Below, piece after piece: positions 17,259-25,465 of a stretch of 64,000 nucleotides of DNA. Below the pieces are notes generated by a model. The model ran no database searches. It saw nothing but the letters and a program-made list of their open reading frames with translations, and was not told the origin of the DNA. Source of the stretch: Lacrimispora sp. BS-2 (lineage in GTDB: Bacteria > Bacillota > Clostridia > Lachnospirales > Lachnospiraceae); NCBI RefSeq assembly GCF_040207125.1, contig NZ_CP157940.1, positions 620,001 to 684,000 on the forward strand, read 5' to 3'. Numbering within the stretch: the stretch's first letter is position 1; every line of letters starts with the position of its first letter. The position numbers and the translations under genes are program-made.

Positions 17259-18443
17259 ATGAAGCCACTTTGTTCATTGAAGGTTTTGGATATGACAGAT
17301 GGTAACCCGTATACAGGCAGCATGTTTGCTGATTATGGTGCGGAGGTTCTAAAGATTGAGAAACCGGATGGAGGAGATTCTGTTCGCAGACGCGGTGCAG
17401 CTGATGCTGGTGAGGGAATTTACCAGGCTTTTTACAATCGCGGCAAAAAGAGCATGACGCTGGATATCAATAAGGAGGCAGGTCAGGAGATTATAAGGCG
17501 TCTGATACCACAATTTGATATGCTGATTGTCAATAAAAAAGAAGAGGATATGAAAGCACTGGGACTTGGATTTGAATCGTTAAAAGAAAAAAACCCTAAA
17601 TTGATTTACGGAGTTCTCACACCGTATGGAGAAAGCGGGCCGTGGAAGGATATGCCGGATTATGATTTGCTGATTAATTCCCGTTCCGGTTTACAGGAAA
17701 AGACGGGATTTCCTGAAAAGCCTACGAAATTTGGTTTCCCCTTGGGATATATTTATGCAGGCTGGCATTTAAGTGCCGGAATGCTGGCGGCTTATATGAA
17801 CATGCAGAAAACAGGGGAAGGGATAAAGGTTTCTGTCAGCGTGTGGCATACGCTGATGTCACTGGATGATACGTTTGCAGAAGGCCTTCTTGGCATGAAT
17901 GCACTGCCAAAGAGAATTGGAAATGGTTTCCCAACGACTAATCCCACCGATACATTCCGGTGTAAGGATGGCTGGTTTTCTTTGAGTATCGGCAGCGATG
18001 CACAGTGGATCTCTTTTGCACAGTGTGCGGGCCGAAAGGACTGGGCGGAAGATCCCCGTTATGCACATGATCCTGCCCGTTCCATGGAAAATTATTTTGG
18101 AGATCTGGACCAGCAGTTAAAAGATTATTTTGCCACAATTACCATCCAGGAGGCAGACATGATTTGCCGGGAGGCAATGGTACCAGGTGGTCCGTGCAAT
18201 ACGGTGATGGAACTGGCACATGATGAACAGGTTGCAGACAGAGAGATGCTGCTTCATATTCAGGATAAAAAGCTTGGCGATACGCTGCAGATTGGAAAAG
18301 CGGCAAAGTTTTCATGGGATGGAAAAGAGGACCATGTGATTGATTCCGCACCGTTGCTTGGAGAAGATACCGATGATTATCTGGCGGGAATTAATATAGA
18401 GCAGGTTGAGATTGCACGTTTGCGGGCAGACGGCGTGATCTGA
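17259..18443 (+). CDS. Family III CoA-transferase paralogue lacking the catalytic Asp
   Basis: 394 residues with the CaiB/BaiF fold: N-terminal ADYGAEVLKIEKPDGGDSVR, LGLGFESLKEKNPKLIYG, GESGPWKDMPDYD and the C-terminal PLLGEDTDDYL. In this family a single Asp carries the acyl-anhydride/CoA-thioester intermediate. Aligned on the TGKG/TGEG motif, that position is Tyr164 here (GYIYAG, codon TAT at 17748), while the next gene has Asp173 (NCDTLTG). So this copy is probably a non-catalytic or altered partner in a heteromeric transferase. ATG 17259 is used (AAAGGG 9-12 bases upstream); GTG 17250 is too close. First gene of the plus-strand arm. Confidence 0.85.
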   Translation: MKPLCSLKVLDMTDGNPYTGSMFADYGAEVLKIEKPDGGDSVRRRGAADAGEGIYQAFYNRGKKSMTLDINKEAGQEIIRRLIPQFDMLIVNKKEEDMKALGLGFESLKEKNPKLIYGVLTPYGESGPWKDMPDYDLLINSRSGLQEKTGFPEKPTKFGFPLGYIYAGWHLSAGMLAAYMNMQKTGEGIKVSVSVWHTLMSLDDTFAEGLLGMNALPKRIGNGFPTTNPTDTFRCKDGWFSLSIGSDAQWISFAQCAGRKDWAEDPRYAHDPARSMENYFGDLDQQLKDYFATITIQEADMICREAMVPGGPCNTVMELAHDEQVADREMLLHIQDKKLGDTLQIGKAAKFSWDGKEDHVIDSAPLLGEDTDDYLAGINIEQVEIARLRADGVI

Positions 18444-18476
18444 CAGGAATGAAATATATGGAAAGGGGTAGAAAAA

Positions 18477-19691
18477 ATGGCCAAATGGGAATCAAAGGGC
18501 GTATTTAAGGGCATGAAAGTTTTAGACTTTACCATTGCATTGGCGGGAGTCTTTACGGCGTGGCAGTTTGCTGATTTAGGAGCAGAGGTGTGGAAGGTAG
18601 AGAGATACAACGCCGGTGATCAATCCAGAACATGGGATCCATTTGTAAATGGCATGAGTACGCTTTACTGCGCCTATAACAAAAATAAGCAAAGCATTGA
18701 ACTGGATCTTTCCTCAGAGGAAGGGAAAAACGTCATTTATGAGATGGTAAAACAATGCGATGTGGTATTGGAAAATTTTAAGAGCGGTTCGATCGACCGG
18801 CTGGGACTTGGGTATGACAAATTAAAGGAAATCAATCCCGGGATTGTGTTTATGTCGCTGAGCGGTTTTGGTGCCAGCGGGCCGCTGATGAAATATCCCT
18901 GCTATGATGCGATCGCGGCTGCGCGTGGTGGTTTTGCGGCCAGCAATGGTGAGGCAGAGGGGGCTCCGGTGAAAGCGGGAAATGCAAACTGTGATACGCT
19001 TACCGGAATCTATGGGTTTAATGCGGTGCTTATGGCATTGATCGAAGCCCGCAGGACTGGAAAGGGATGCAGAATTGACATTGGAATGTCGGATGTTGTA
19101 ATGGAGGCATGTGCAGAAACAGTAATGGATTACGGTATGGAAGGAAAGGCCCAGGCACGTTTTGGGAATCATGATCGTTTTACTGCACCCTATGGGATCT
19201 TTGAGGCAAGGGATGGCTGGGTATCCATCATTGCCGATACCCAGGAAAAGTGGAAAGCCCTTGCCAATACTTTGGAGCTGACAGACTTGCTTTCAGACTC
19301 CCGGTTTGCAACAAATGAAGCACGCATTGCAAACAGGGAAGTACTTATCGAAAAGATAGAAGGGGTGACCCGTACCATGTTCCGCAAAGAAGCAGAAGAA
19401 AAGCTTTTGGCGGTGAACGTCGGAGCATCGGAGGTTCTGCCATTTATTGAAGCTTATACATCGGACCATGCGAACCAGACAGATGTCACGGCTCTGGCAT
19501 GGCAGGACAACATTGGTTCCATCCGCTTTTACAATAATCCCATCCGGTTCAATGATGAGATATGCCCGATTCACAGGGGCTCGCCGCTGCTGGGGCAGGA
19601 TTCAAGGGATATACTGGAGAAAGCAGGATATTCAAGGGAAGGGATTCAAAAATTAATTGATGATGGCGTTGTTGGTGAACACATGTTTTAA
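18477..19691 (+). CDS. Family III CoA-transferase (CaiB/BaiF), catalytic
   Basis: 404 residues, full family length. It would move CoA between the pathway's acyl-CoA product and the incoming acid, saving ATP once the ligase has primed the cycle. Key features: FADLGAEVWKVERYNAGDQSR, LGLGYDKLKEINPGIVF, SGFGASGPL, the active-site Asp173 in NCDTLTG, the TGKG turn, and C-terminal SPLLGQDSRDIL. It follows the Asp-less paralogue by 33 bases, so the pair is very likely co-expressed and may assemble. The substrate is inferred (carnitine/crotonobetaine/butyrobetaine type) from neighbours only. Confidence 0.9.
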   Translation: MAKWESKGVFKGMKVLDFTIALAGVFTAWQFADLGAEVWKVERYNAGDQSRTWDPFVNGMSTLYCAYNKNKQSIELDLSSEEGKNVIYEMVKQCDVVLENFKSGSIDRLGLGYDKLKEINPGIVFMSLSGFGASGPLMKYPCYDAIAAARGGFAASNGEAEGAPVKAGNANCDTLTGIYGFNAVLMALIEARRTGKGCRIDIGMSDVVMEACAETVMDYGMEGKAQARFGNHDRFTAPYGIFEARDGWVSIIADTQEKWKALANTLELTDLLSDSRFATNEARIANREVLIEKIEGVTRTMFRKEAEEKLLAVNVGASEVLPFIEAYTSDHANQTDVTALAWQDNIGSIRFYNNPIRFNDEICPIHRGSPLLGQDSRDILEKAGYSREGIQKLIDDGVVGEHMF

Positions 19692-19724
19692 AAAACAACG
19701 AAAGAGAATGCAGGGAGGTGAGTG

Positions 19725-20372
19725 ATGGAAGTACAGAGATTTGTTTTGGGAATATTTAAGACAAATTGTTATATTATTTCAGGCAAGAGTTTGGGCAAAT
19801 GTATTTTAATTGATCCGGCAGATGATGCAGAGATAATCAGGAAATGGCTTATGCAGCAGAATCTGGTTCCGGAGGCCATTCTTCTTACCCATGGACATTA
19901 TGACCACTTTCTGGCAGTTCCCAAGCTGCAGGCGTTGTGGAAGGAACTTCCTGTGTACTGTCATTTGCTGGACTGCCCCAAGGAAAAAGAGGAGCATGAC
20001 ATGGGCATGGTGTTTCCCACTGTAGCTGCGTTTTCAAATGTCAAAGGAATCAAAGAAGGTCAGAAGCTTTGGTTGGCGGGTTTTGAGATTACCGTGTACC
20101 ACACGCCGGGGCATACAAAAGGGTCTGTACTGTTTTTGGTGGAGGATGGACTATTTACGGGAGATACACTGTTTTGCAATAGCATTGGACGTACGGACTT
20201 TCCAGGAGGTGATGATGCCCAGATGCATTTGTCATTGCGCCGGATTTCAGAAATGAAAGGAGGTTATAACGTGTATCCGGGGCATGATGGGCTTACGACA
20301 CTTTCGGCAGAAAAAAGAAATAACCCGTATTTACAATGTTTCTGCAAAGATTCAGGCAGATTACATAAATAA
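19725..20372 (+). CDS. MBL-fold metallohydrolase (glyoxalase II-like)
   Basis: A 215-residue metallo-beta-lactamase-fold enzyme with the metal ligands THGHYDH (about residues 56-62), HTPGHTKGS, FTGDTLF and YPGHD. This arrangement matches thioester hydrolases of the hydroxyacylglutathione hydrolase group. In this operon it could hydrolyse a CoA thioester or another ester to reset dead-end intermediates; that is inference. It lies 33 bases after the CoA-transferase and 16 bases before the crotonase. ATG 19725 with GGGAGGTG upstream; GTG 19722 is less likely. Confidence 0.88.
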   Translation: MEVQRFVLGIFKTNCYIISGKSLGKCILIDPADDAEIIRKWLMQQNLVPEAILLTHGHYDHFLAVPKLQALWKELPVYCHLLDCPKEKEEHDMGMVFPTVAAFSNVKGIKEGQKLWLAGFEITVYHTPGHTKGSVLFLVEDGLFTGDTLFCNSIGRTDFPGGDDAQMHLSLRRISEMKGGYNVYPGHDGLTTLSAEKRNNPYLQCFCKDSGRLHK

Positions 20373-20388
20373 CAGGAGGTAAAGAAGC

Positions 20389-21162
20389 ATGGAGAATCAA
20401 AAGGTACTTACAGAATTAAGGGATGAGGTGTTGATTGTAACGATCAACCGCAACGAGAAGAGGAATGCCATTGATCCGGAAACATCTGAAAGGCTGGAAG
20501 AAATTTTTAATGATGCGGAAAATGATTCAAAGGTACGCTGTATTATCATAACAGGCGCCGGAGAAAGAAGCTTCTGTGCGGGAGAAGATTTAAGTGCATA
20601 CGATGAAAATGGCGGTTGTCAGACGATTATGGCCCATGGTTTCGCTGGAATCACAGAAAGGGTGTCCACAAAACCGATTATCTGCGCGGCAAATGGAACA
20701 GCAGTTGCAGGGGGACTTGAAATTGCAGTGTCATGTGATCTGATCGTGGCGGCAGAACATGCAAAATTTGGACTTTCTGAGGTGAAGGTAGGTCTTTTGG
20801 CAACCAGCGGCGGACTGATTCGCCTTCCCAAGCTGGTGCCGCCTAAAATTGCGGCGGAGATGTGCCTGACTGGAAAATTAATTTCGGCGTCCCGCGCATA
20901 TGAGATTGGCCTGGTGAATTATGTGGTGCCTTCAGACCAGGTACTTGAAAAGGCATTGGAGCTTGCCCATATTATCGCTGCAAATGCGCCGATTTCTCTG
21001 AAGCTGACGAAAGAAATTTTACACATTGCTCCCCAGGTATCGCAGGAGGATGCGCAGCGCTTCTGTAACCGCTGCTGGGATTATATAGAAAAAACAGAAG
21101 ATTCAGTAGAAGGACCAAGAGCATTTCTGGAAAAACGAAAACCTGACTGGCAGGGAAAATGA
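20389..21162 (+). CDS. caiD: Enoyl-CoA hydratase/crotonase family, CaiD-like
   Basis: 257 residues of crotonase fold that would hydrate or dehydrate the acyl-CoA (carnitinyl-CoA to crotonobetainyl-CoA if the cai assignment is right). The oxyanion-hole and active-site stretches are visible: GAGERSFCAGEDL and NGTAVAGGLEIAVSCDLIVA, then FGLSEVKVGLLATSGGLIRLPK, whose Glu is the usual acid/base. C-terminal TEDSVEGPRAFLEKRKPDWQGK closely follows E. coli CaiD in my memory. It sits between the MBL hydrolase and two dehydrogenases. ATG 20389 follows AGGAGG. Confidence 0.85.
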   Translation: MENQKVLTELRDEVLIVTINRNEKRNAIDPETSERLEEIFNDAENDSKVRCIIITGAGERSFCAGEDLSAYDENGGCQTIMAHGFAGITERVSTKPIICAANGTAVAGGLEIAVSCDLIVAAEHAKFGLSEVKVGLLATSGGLIRLPKLVPPKIAAEMCLTGKLISASRAYEIGLVNYVVPSDQVLEKALELAHIIAANAPISLKLTKEILHIAPQVSQEDAQRFCNRCWDYIEKTEDSVEGPRAFLEKRKPDWQGK

Positions 21163-21223
21163 TTGAAAACCGGGGAGTCTCCCGTAAGGGATAATAATAG
21201 ATAGAATAATGGAGGAAAGAAAT

Positions 21224-22360
21224 ATGGATTTTAGAATTACAGAGGAACAGGAATTAATGGTACAGGCAATTGAAGAGGCATTGGCACGTGAAAATTTAGA
21301 AAGCTATTTTCAGGAATGTGATAAGAATCACGAGCATCCCCACAAGTTCTGGGATATTTTAAAAGAATTGGGATGCTTTAGCATGTTCTTGCCGGAGGAG
21401 GCAGGCGGAGACGGTGAGGGTGCGATTACCATGCTCCTTGTGATGGAAGCCCTGGGAAGATGCGGAACGCCGGTATACTTATTCTGGGATCATGTGAAAG
21501 CAGATGCATTACTGGAGAACGGAACAAAAGAGCAGATTGAAAAATTCATGCCATTGTTTTTTGAGGGGAATCCGGCATATGCACAGGGCTTTTCGGAACC
21601 GACTGCAGGTACGGATCTTTCCAGTGGCACAATTTTGACCACCTATACACGCAGAAATGGAAAAGTATATATCAATGGACACAAGCACTTTATCTCCGGT
21701 GCGCAGGGAAGTGATTACTGCCTGACACTTGCAAAGAACAGTGAAAACCCAGAGCAGCTGACCTTATGGTTTGTTCCTACCAATGGCCCCGGCTGTAAGA
21801 AGGAGCCTATGGAGACCATGGGTCTGAATATGGAGAATGTAAATGATATCTGGTTTGACGATGTAGAAATCGAAGAAAAGGATATGTTCAGCACAGAAGG
21901 AAACGGTCTGCTGGCGACCTCAAAGGGATTTGATTATGAGCGTCTCATTGATGCGTTTAACGCATACGCACAGGCTTTGTGTGCATACGAAGATGCATGC
22001 AGATATGCAAACCAGAGAATCGCTTTTGGCAAAGAAATCGGAAGATTACAGCTGATTCAAAACCATATTATGGAGATGGCAATGAGAATTGAAGCAATGC
22101 GTGATATGCTGCTGCACTTTGCATGGAATAAGGATAATGGCATCCTAAGAAGAGAAGAAGCATCCATTGCAAAGCAGTTCTGCTCCGAATCTGCCAACAT
22201 TGTGGTAGATCACGCCATGCAGGTAATGGCAGGCATCGGATTCTGCGGAAGCCGTGTAAGCCGTATTTACCGTGATCTTAGAATCACACGTATCTCTGGA
22301 GGTACTGGCGAGATTCAGACAGTGATAGCAAGCAGGCAGATTTTGAAAAAATATCGATAA
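21224..22360 (+). CDS. caiA: Acyl-CoA dehydrogenase family, CaiA-like (crotonobetainyl-CoA reductase candidate)
   Basis: 378 residues. It follows E. coli CaiA through much of its length: opening MDFRITEEQELMV, FQECDKNHEHP, TYTRRNGKVYINGHKHFIS, DDVEIEEKDMF.TEGNG, YANQRIAFGKEIGRLQLIQ, and the ending ILKKYR. CaiA reduces the enoyl-CoA with electrons from FixAB. The helix-G motif FDYERL keeps a Glu where isovaleryl-CoA-type dehydrogenases have their catalytic base, while the C-terminal site is SGGTGE, so the base is probably that Glu. ATG 21224 follows GGAGGAAAG; ATG 21209 is on the ribosome binding site. It fits as terminal reductase of the pathway. Confidence 0.87.
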   Translation: MDFRITEEQELMVQAIEEALARENLESYFQECDKNHEHPHKFWDILKELGCFSMFLPEEAGGDGEGAITMLLVMEALGRCGTPVYLFWDHVKADALLENGTKEQIEKFMPLFFEGNPAYAQGFSEPTAGTDLSSGTILTTYTRRNGKVYINGHKHFISGAQGSDYCLTLAKNSENPEQLTLWFVPTNGPGCKKEPMETMGLNMENVNDIWFDDVEIEEKDMFSTEGNGLLATSKGFDYERLIDAFNAYAQALCAYEDACRYANQRIAFGKEIGRLQLIQNHIMEMAMRIEAMRDMLLHFAWNKDNGILRREEASIAKQFCSESANIVVDHAMQVMAGIGFCGSRVSRIYRDLRITRISGGTGEIQTVIASRQILKKYR

Positions 22361-22394
22361 GGCCGGCAGATACTAGAGGTAAAAGGAGATAATT

Positions 22395-23537
22395 ATGGAA
22401 TTTAAGTTAAATGATGAGCAGGAGTTATTGCGTGACACAATTCGGGAATTTGTAGAAGCGGAAATTGCGCCCATTGCAGCAGAACTTGACAGGGAGGAGA
22501 GATTTCCAGAAGAGTTGATACCGCAGCTTGGGGAAATCGGCGTAATGGGTATTCCGATTCCGGAGGAGTATGGCGGAGTCGGAATGGGAGACTTAGAATG
22601 TGCCATGGCGGTGGAAGAGATTTCAAAAGCATGTGCAAGCACAGGTGTTACCGTATCGATCCATACCTCTTTTTGCTGCTGGCCCATTCTTGCTTTTGGG
22701 ACAGAAGAGCAGAAGCAGAAGTATCTGCCGGATTTGGCCGCAGGCGAAAAGCTTGGTGCCTTTGGCCTGACCGAGCCGAACGCCGGTACGGATGCTGCCA
22801 TGCAGGCAACAACGGCTTCCGATGAAGGGGATCATTATCTGTTAAATGGAAGTAAGATTTTTATTACCAATGGGTCTTACGCTGATGTATATATCATCTT
22901 TGCAGTGACAGATAAGAAATTGGGAAAGAAAGGGATCAGCGCATTCATTCTTGAAAAAGGGATGGACGGATTTACCTTTGGAAGCAAGGAGCATAAAATG
23001 GGAATCCGCGGCTCAGCTACCTATGAGCTGGTATTTGACAACGTTAAGGTTCCAAAGGAAAATTTACTTGGTGAAGCCGGAAAAGGCTTCAAGATTGCCA
23101 TGGCCACACTTGATGGGGGCCGTATTGGGATTGCAGCACAGGCACTTGGCATTGCCCAGGGGGCAATTGACGCAGCCACGGCATATGTAAAAGAGCGTGT
23201 CCAGTTCGGAAAGCCGATTTCTGCTTTCCAGAACACACAGTTTACGTTGGCGGATATGCAGACACGTGTCGACGCGGCTCGTTTGCTGGTCTACCGTGCC
23301 GCATGTATGAAGACGGCAGGAGAAAAATATACTGCACAGGCATCAATGGCAAAATTATATGCGTCTGAAACTGCCGGGTATGTGACCAGCAAAGCGGTTC
23401 AGATGTTTGGAGGATACGGCTATACCAGAGAGTATCCGGTGGAAAGAATGATGCGTGATGCAAAGATTACGGAAATCTATGGCGGGACCAGCGAGGTTCA
23501 GAAGATAGTTATAGCCGCGGATATGGGAATGAAATAG
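22395..23537 (+). CDS. Acyl-CoA dehydrogenase, Bcd-like, without canonical catalytic Glu
   Basis: 380 residues of the short-chain (butyryl-CoA) dehydrogenase type: FGLTEPNAGTDAA, ITNGSYADVYI, TLDGGRIGIAAQALGIAQGA, RVQFGKPISAFQNTQF, QMFGGYGYTREYPVERMMRDAKI. In most short-chain enzymes the motif IYEGTSE holds the catalytic Glu. Here it reads IYGGTSE (codon GGC near 23481), and the alternative helix-G position is Gly too (LDGGRIG). It should still bind FAD and accept Etf electrons, so it may use another base or act differently. Its likely partner is the Bcd-type EtfAB of the opposite arm. ATG 22395 follows AAAGGAGA. Confidence 0.88.
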   Translation: MEFKLNDEQELLRDTIREFVEAEIAPIAAELDREERFPEELIPQLGEIGVMGIPIPEEYGGVGMGDLECAMAVEEISKACASTGVTVSIHTSFCCWPILAFGTEEQKQKYLPDLAAGEKLGAFGLTEPNAGTDAAMQATTASDEGDHYLLNGSKIFITNGSYADVYIIFAVTDKKLGKKGISAFILEKGMDGFTFGSKEHKMGIRGSATYELVFDNVKVPKENLLGEAGKGFKIAMATLDGGRIGIAAQALGIAQGAIDAATAYVKERVQFGKPISAFQNTQFTLADMQTRVDAARLLVYRAACMKTAGEKYTAQASMAKLYASETAGYVTSKAVQMFGGYGYTREYPVERMMRDAKITEIYGGTSEVQKIVIAADMGMK

Positions 23538-23596
23538 TCCTGTGAAAGGAGTGCTTGTGTCCGAATCTGCATGAGGCGAAAGGAGCATATTTTACC

Positions 23597-23704
23597 ATGG
23601 GAGAAATCATTTTTTCAATTTGCGTTGGCGGATGTCTGGTTGCATCAGGTATCATCATGATTGTTGTTCTGAAAAAGGAAGAGAAACGAAATGATATACG
23701 ATAA
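23597..23704 (+). CDS. Symporter small accessory protein, 35 residues
   Basis: A very short gene found by reading the gap before the sodium symporter: MGEIIFSICVGG starts it, one membrane helix follows (about residues 4-25, rich in Ile, Val and Gly), then a charged tail KKEEKRNDIR. AAAGGAG lies about 12 bases upstream. A single-helix peptide of this size directly before a sodium:solute symporter is a recurring arrangement in Firmicutes, where such peptides are annotated as accessory subunits. Function is inferred from position and shape. Confidence 0.7.
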   Translation: MGEIIFSICVGGCLVASGIIMIVVLKKEEKRNDIR

Positions 23705-23745
23705 AAATACCGTTTTGTTTTTGCAAAGTGGAGAGGGGTGACCCG

Positions 23746-25359
23746 GTGAGCATTTATTTTTGGGGTGTTATTATAAGTATTATAATATATATGGCGGTTG
23801 GCTTATATGCCGGCCGCCAGGTAAAAGATGCCAATGACTACTATGTCAGTGGAAGAAATGCTCCCACTTTTTTGATTACTGGTACATTGATTGCCTCCAT
23901 GTTGTCTGTAAACGGATTTATGGGGGATCAGGGCTGGTGTTACACTGGAAATATTACTTCTTTAGTGCTTTTAAATTCCATGTGCGCCTGCGGTTATGTG
24001 TTTGGTCCTCTTGTGTTTGGAAGATATTTAAGACGCTCTGAATGTACTACGATGCCAGAGTATTTTGGCGTGCGCTATCATGACCGGAAAATCAGACGTG
24101 TGGCAGGAATCATTACCATTATTTCCTTGACGGCATATCTGTTGGCATGTATTACGGGTGTAGGTATTCTGATACAGGAACTGACCGGACTGCCTCATGA
24201 ATTGACATTGTTTTTGGCATGGCTTTGTTTTACGGTATTCACCTTTTACTCTGGCTCAAAAGGAGTGGTTTTAACAGATACGCTGATGTTTTTAGTATTT
24301 CTGTTTGGGGTAATCCTTGCAGGACCGGTTATTTTCAAAGCTCAAGGCGGGATTGGTGAACTACTGACGAATCTGATGAACAATCCGGCCGCGCCCCAGG
24401 GACTGTTGGATTATCATGGAAATATTGCCGGTACGGGAGCGAAGGATGTGTTTGGAGCGGTGATGTATGCGGTTACCATGGGCATTATCTGGTTAATCAC
24501 TGTGGCGGTATCACCGTGGCAGGCGGGACGAAATCTTATGGCTAAAAGTGAACATGTGACATTCCGTTCCGGTGCTGTCGCAGCAATCTGTACGGTCGTA
24601 TTTCTGCTGTTTCTGAATTTGCAGTCGGTGGCTGTGCTAAATTTAAATGGAGCCCTGGAAGATCCGCAGCGTGTATTGATATGGGCATCCTTTGAAGTGC
24701 TTCCCAAACTGATTGGGACATTAATGCTGGCCGGCATTACAGCCGCAGGCCTGTCAAGTGCCTCCACGTTCCTGTCGGTCATCGGGTTTTCGGTAACGTC
24801 GGATATTATTGACAGGAAATTTAATTCGGAAGCAGAAAAGCTTAAGCACAGCCGTATCATGATGCTGACGGTAGGGATTCTGGCACTTGTGCTGGCTTAT
24901 CTTGGAATGGGCGGCGTGCGTGTGATTTCCTGGTTTGCATCCACAATTATTGCAGCCAGCTGGGTAGTGCCGGGGGTTGGCGGCATTGTGTGCAAAAAGT
25001 TATCTGCAACCGGTGCCAGATGGGCGATGATTTCCGGCTTTTTGGGATTTGTCATTCCAAAATGTCTTGTAGGGCTTGGGATCAGTCCTTTTGCAGGTGT
25101 TTTTGTGAATTTCCTGGATCCGTTTTTTATCGGAATCTATTTAAGCTTATTCTTTGCGCTGATTGGCACAAAACTGCACCAGGCAGGAACAGAGGAGATG
25201 GAATACCACCAGAAATTAATGATATTGCCGGAAAAAGAAAAAGTGGTGTCCGAATATAAGCAGGATCTCCGCTATGGATATATTCTGATTATTGCAGGCG
25301 TCATAACGACGCTGGTGCTGCTGTTTGGCTGGGCGCTGCCTTATAATGGTATTATATAA
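23746..25359 (+). CDS. Sodium:solute symporter family (SSF) transporter
   Basis: A 537-residue inner-membrane carrier with about 13 membrane helices. SSF features include YYVSGRNAPTFLITGTLIASMLSVNGFMG near the N-terminus (helix 1 sodium-site region), ECTTMPEYFGVRYHDRKIR, and AGLSSASTFLSVIGFSVTSDI (helix 8, with the Ser/Thr residues of the sodium site). It replaces the BCCT antiporter CaiT used by E. coli, so uptake here would be sodium-driven rather than exchange-driven if the substrate is carnitine. GTG 23746 is preferred (GAGGGGTG just upstream). It follows the 35-residue peptide by 41 bases. Confidence 0.9.
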   Translation: MSIYFWGVIISIIIYMAVGLYAGRQVKDANDYYVSGRNAPTFLITGTLIASMLSVNGFMGDQGWCYTGNITSLVLLNSMCACGYVFGPLVFGRYLRRSECTTMPEYFGVRYHDRKIRRVAGIITIISLTAYLLACITGVGILIQELTGLPHELTLFLAWLCFTVFTFYSGSKGVVLTDTLMFLVFLFGVILAGPVIFKAQGGIGELLTNLMNNPAAPQGLLDYHGNIAGTGAKDVFGAVMYAVTMGIIWLITVAVSPWQAGRNLMAKSEHVTFRSGAVAAICTVVFLLFLNLQSVAVLNLNGALEDPQRVLIWASFEVLPKLIGTLMLAGITAAGLSSASTFLSVIGFSVTSDIIDRKFNSEAEKLKHSRIMMLTVGILALVLAYLGMGGVRVISWFASTIIAASWVVPGVGGIVCKKLSATGARWAMISGFLGFVIPKCLVGLGISPFAGVFVNFLDPFFIGIYLSLFFALIGTKLHQAGTEEMEYHQKLMILPEKEKVVSEYKQDLRYGYILIIAGVITTLVLLFGWALPYNGII

Positions 25360-25465
25360 TAAAAAATGTGGACAAATGAAAACCTTGTTATACATATGCG
25401 GCGGAAATTCCAAATGCATTTGTTATTGTTGCTACTGAAAAAAATAAAACAAAAGAGGTAGAAAA

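Noticed and set aside
22395-23537. Bcd-like dehydrogenase as pseudogene because of the missing Glu
   Set aside because: Frame and all FAD/Etf-contact motifs are intact; the change is a single residue, so it is treated as a functional variant.
11745-23537. Bile-acid (bai) operon
   Set aside because: CoA ligase and BaiF-like CoA-transferases are present, but the characteristic baiCD/baiH, baiA and baiE genes are absent and the ligase and reductase look like CaiC and CaiA.
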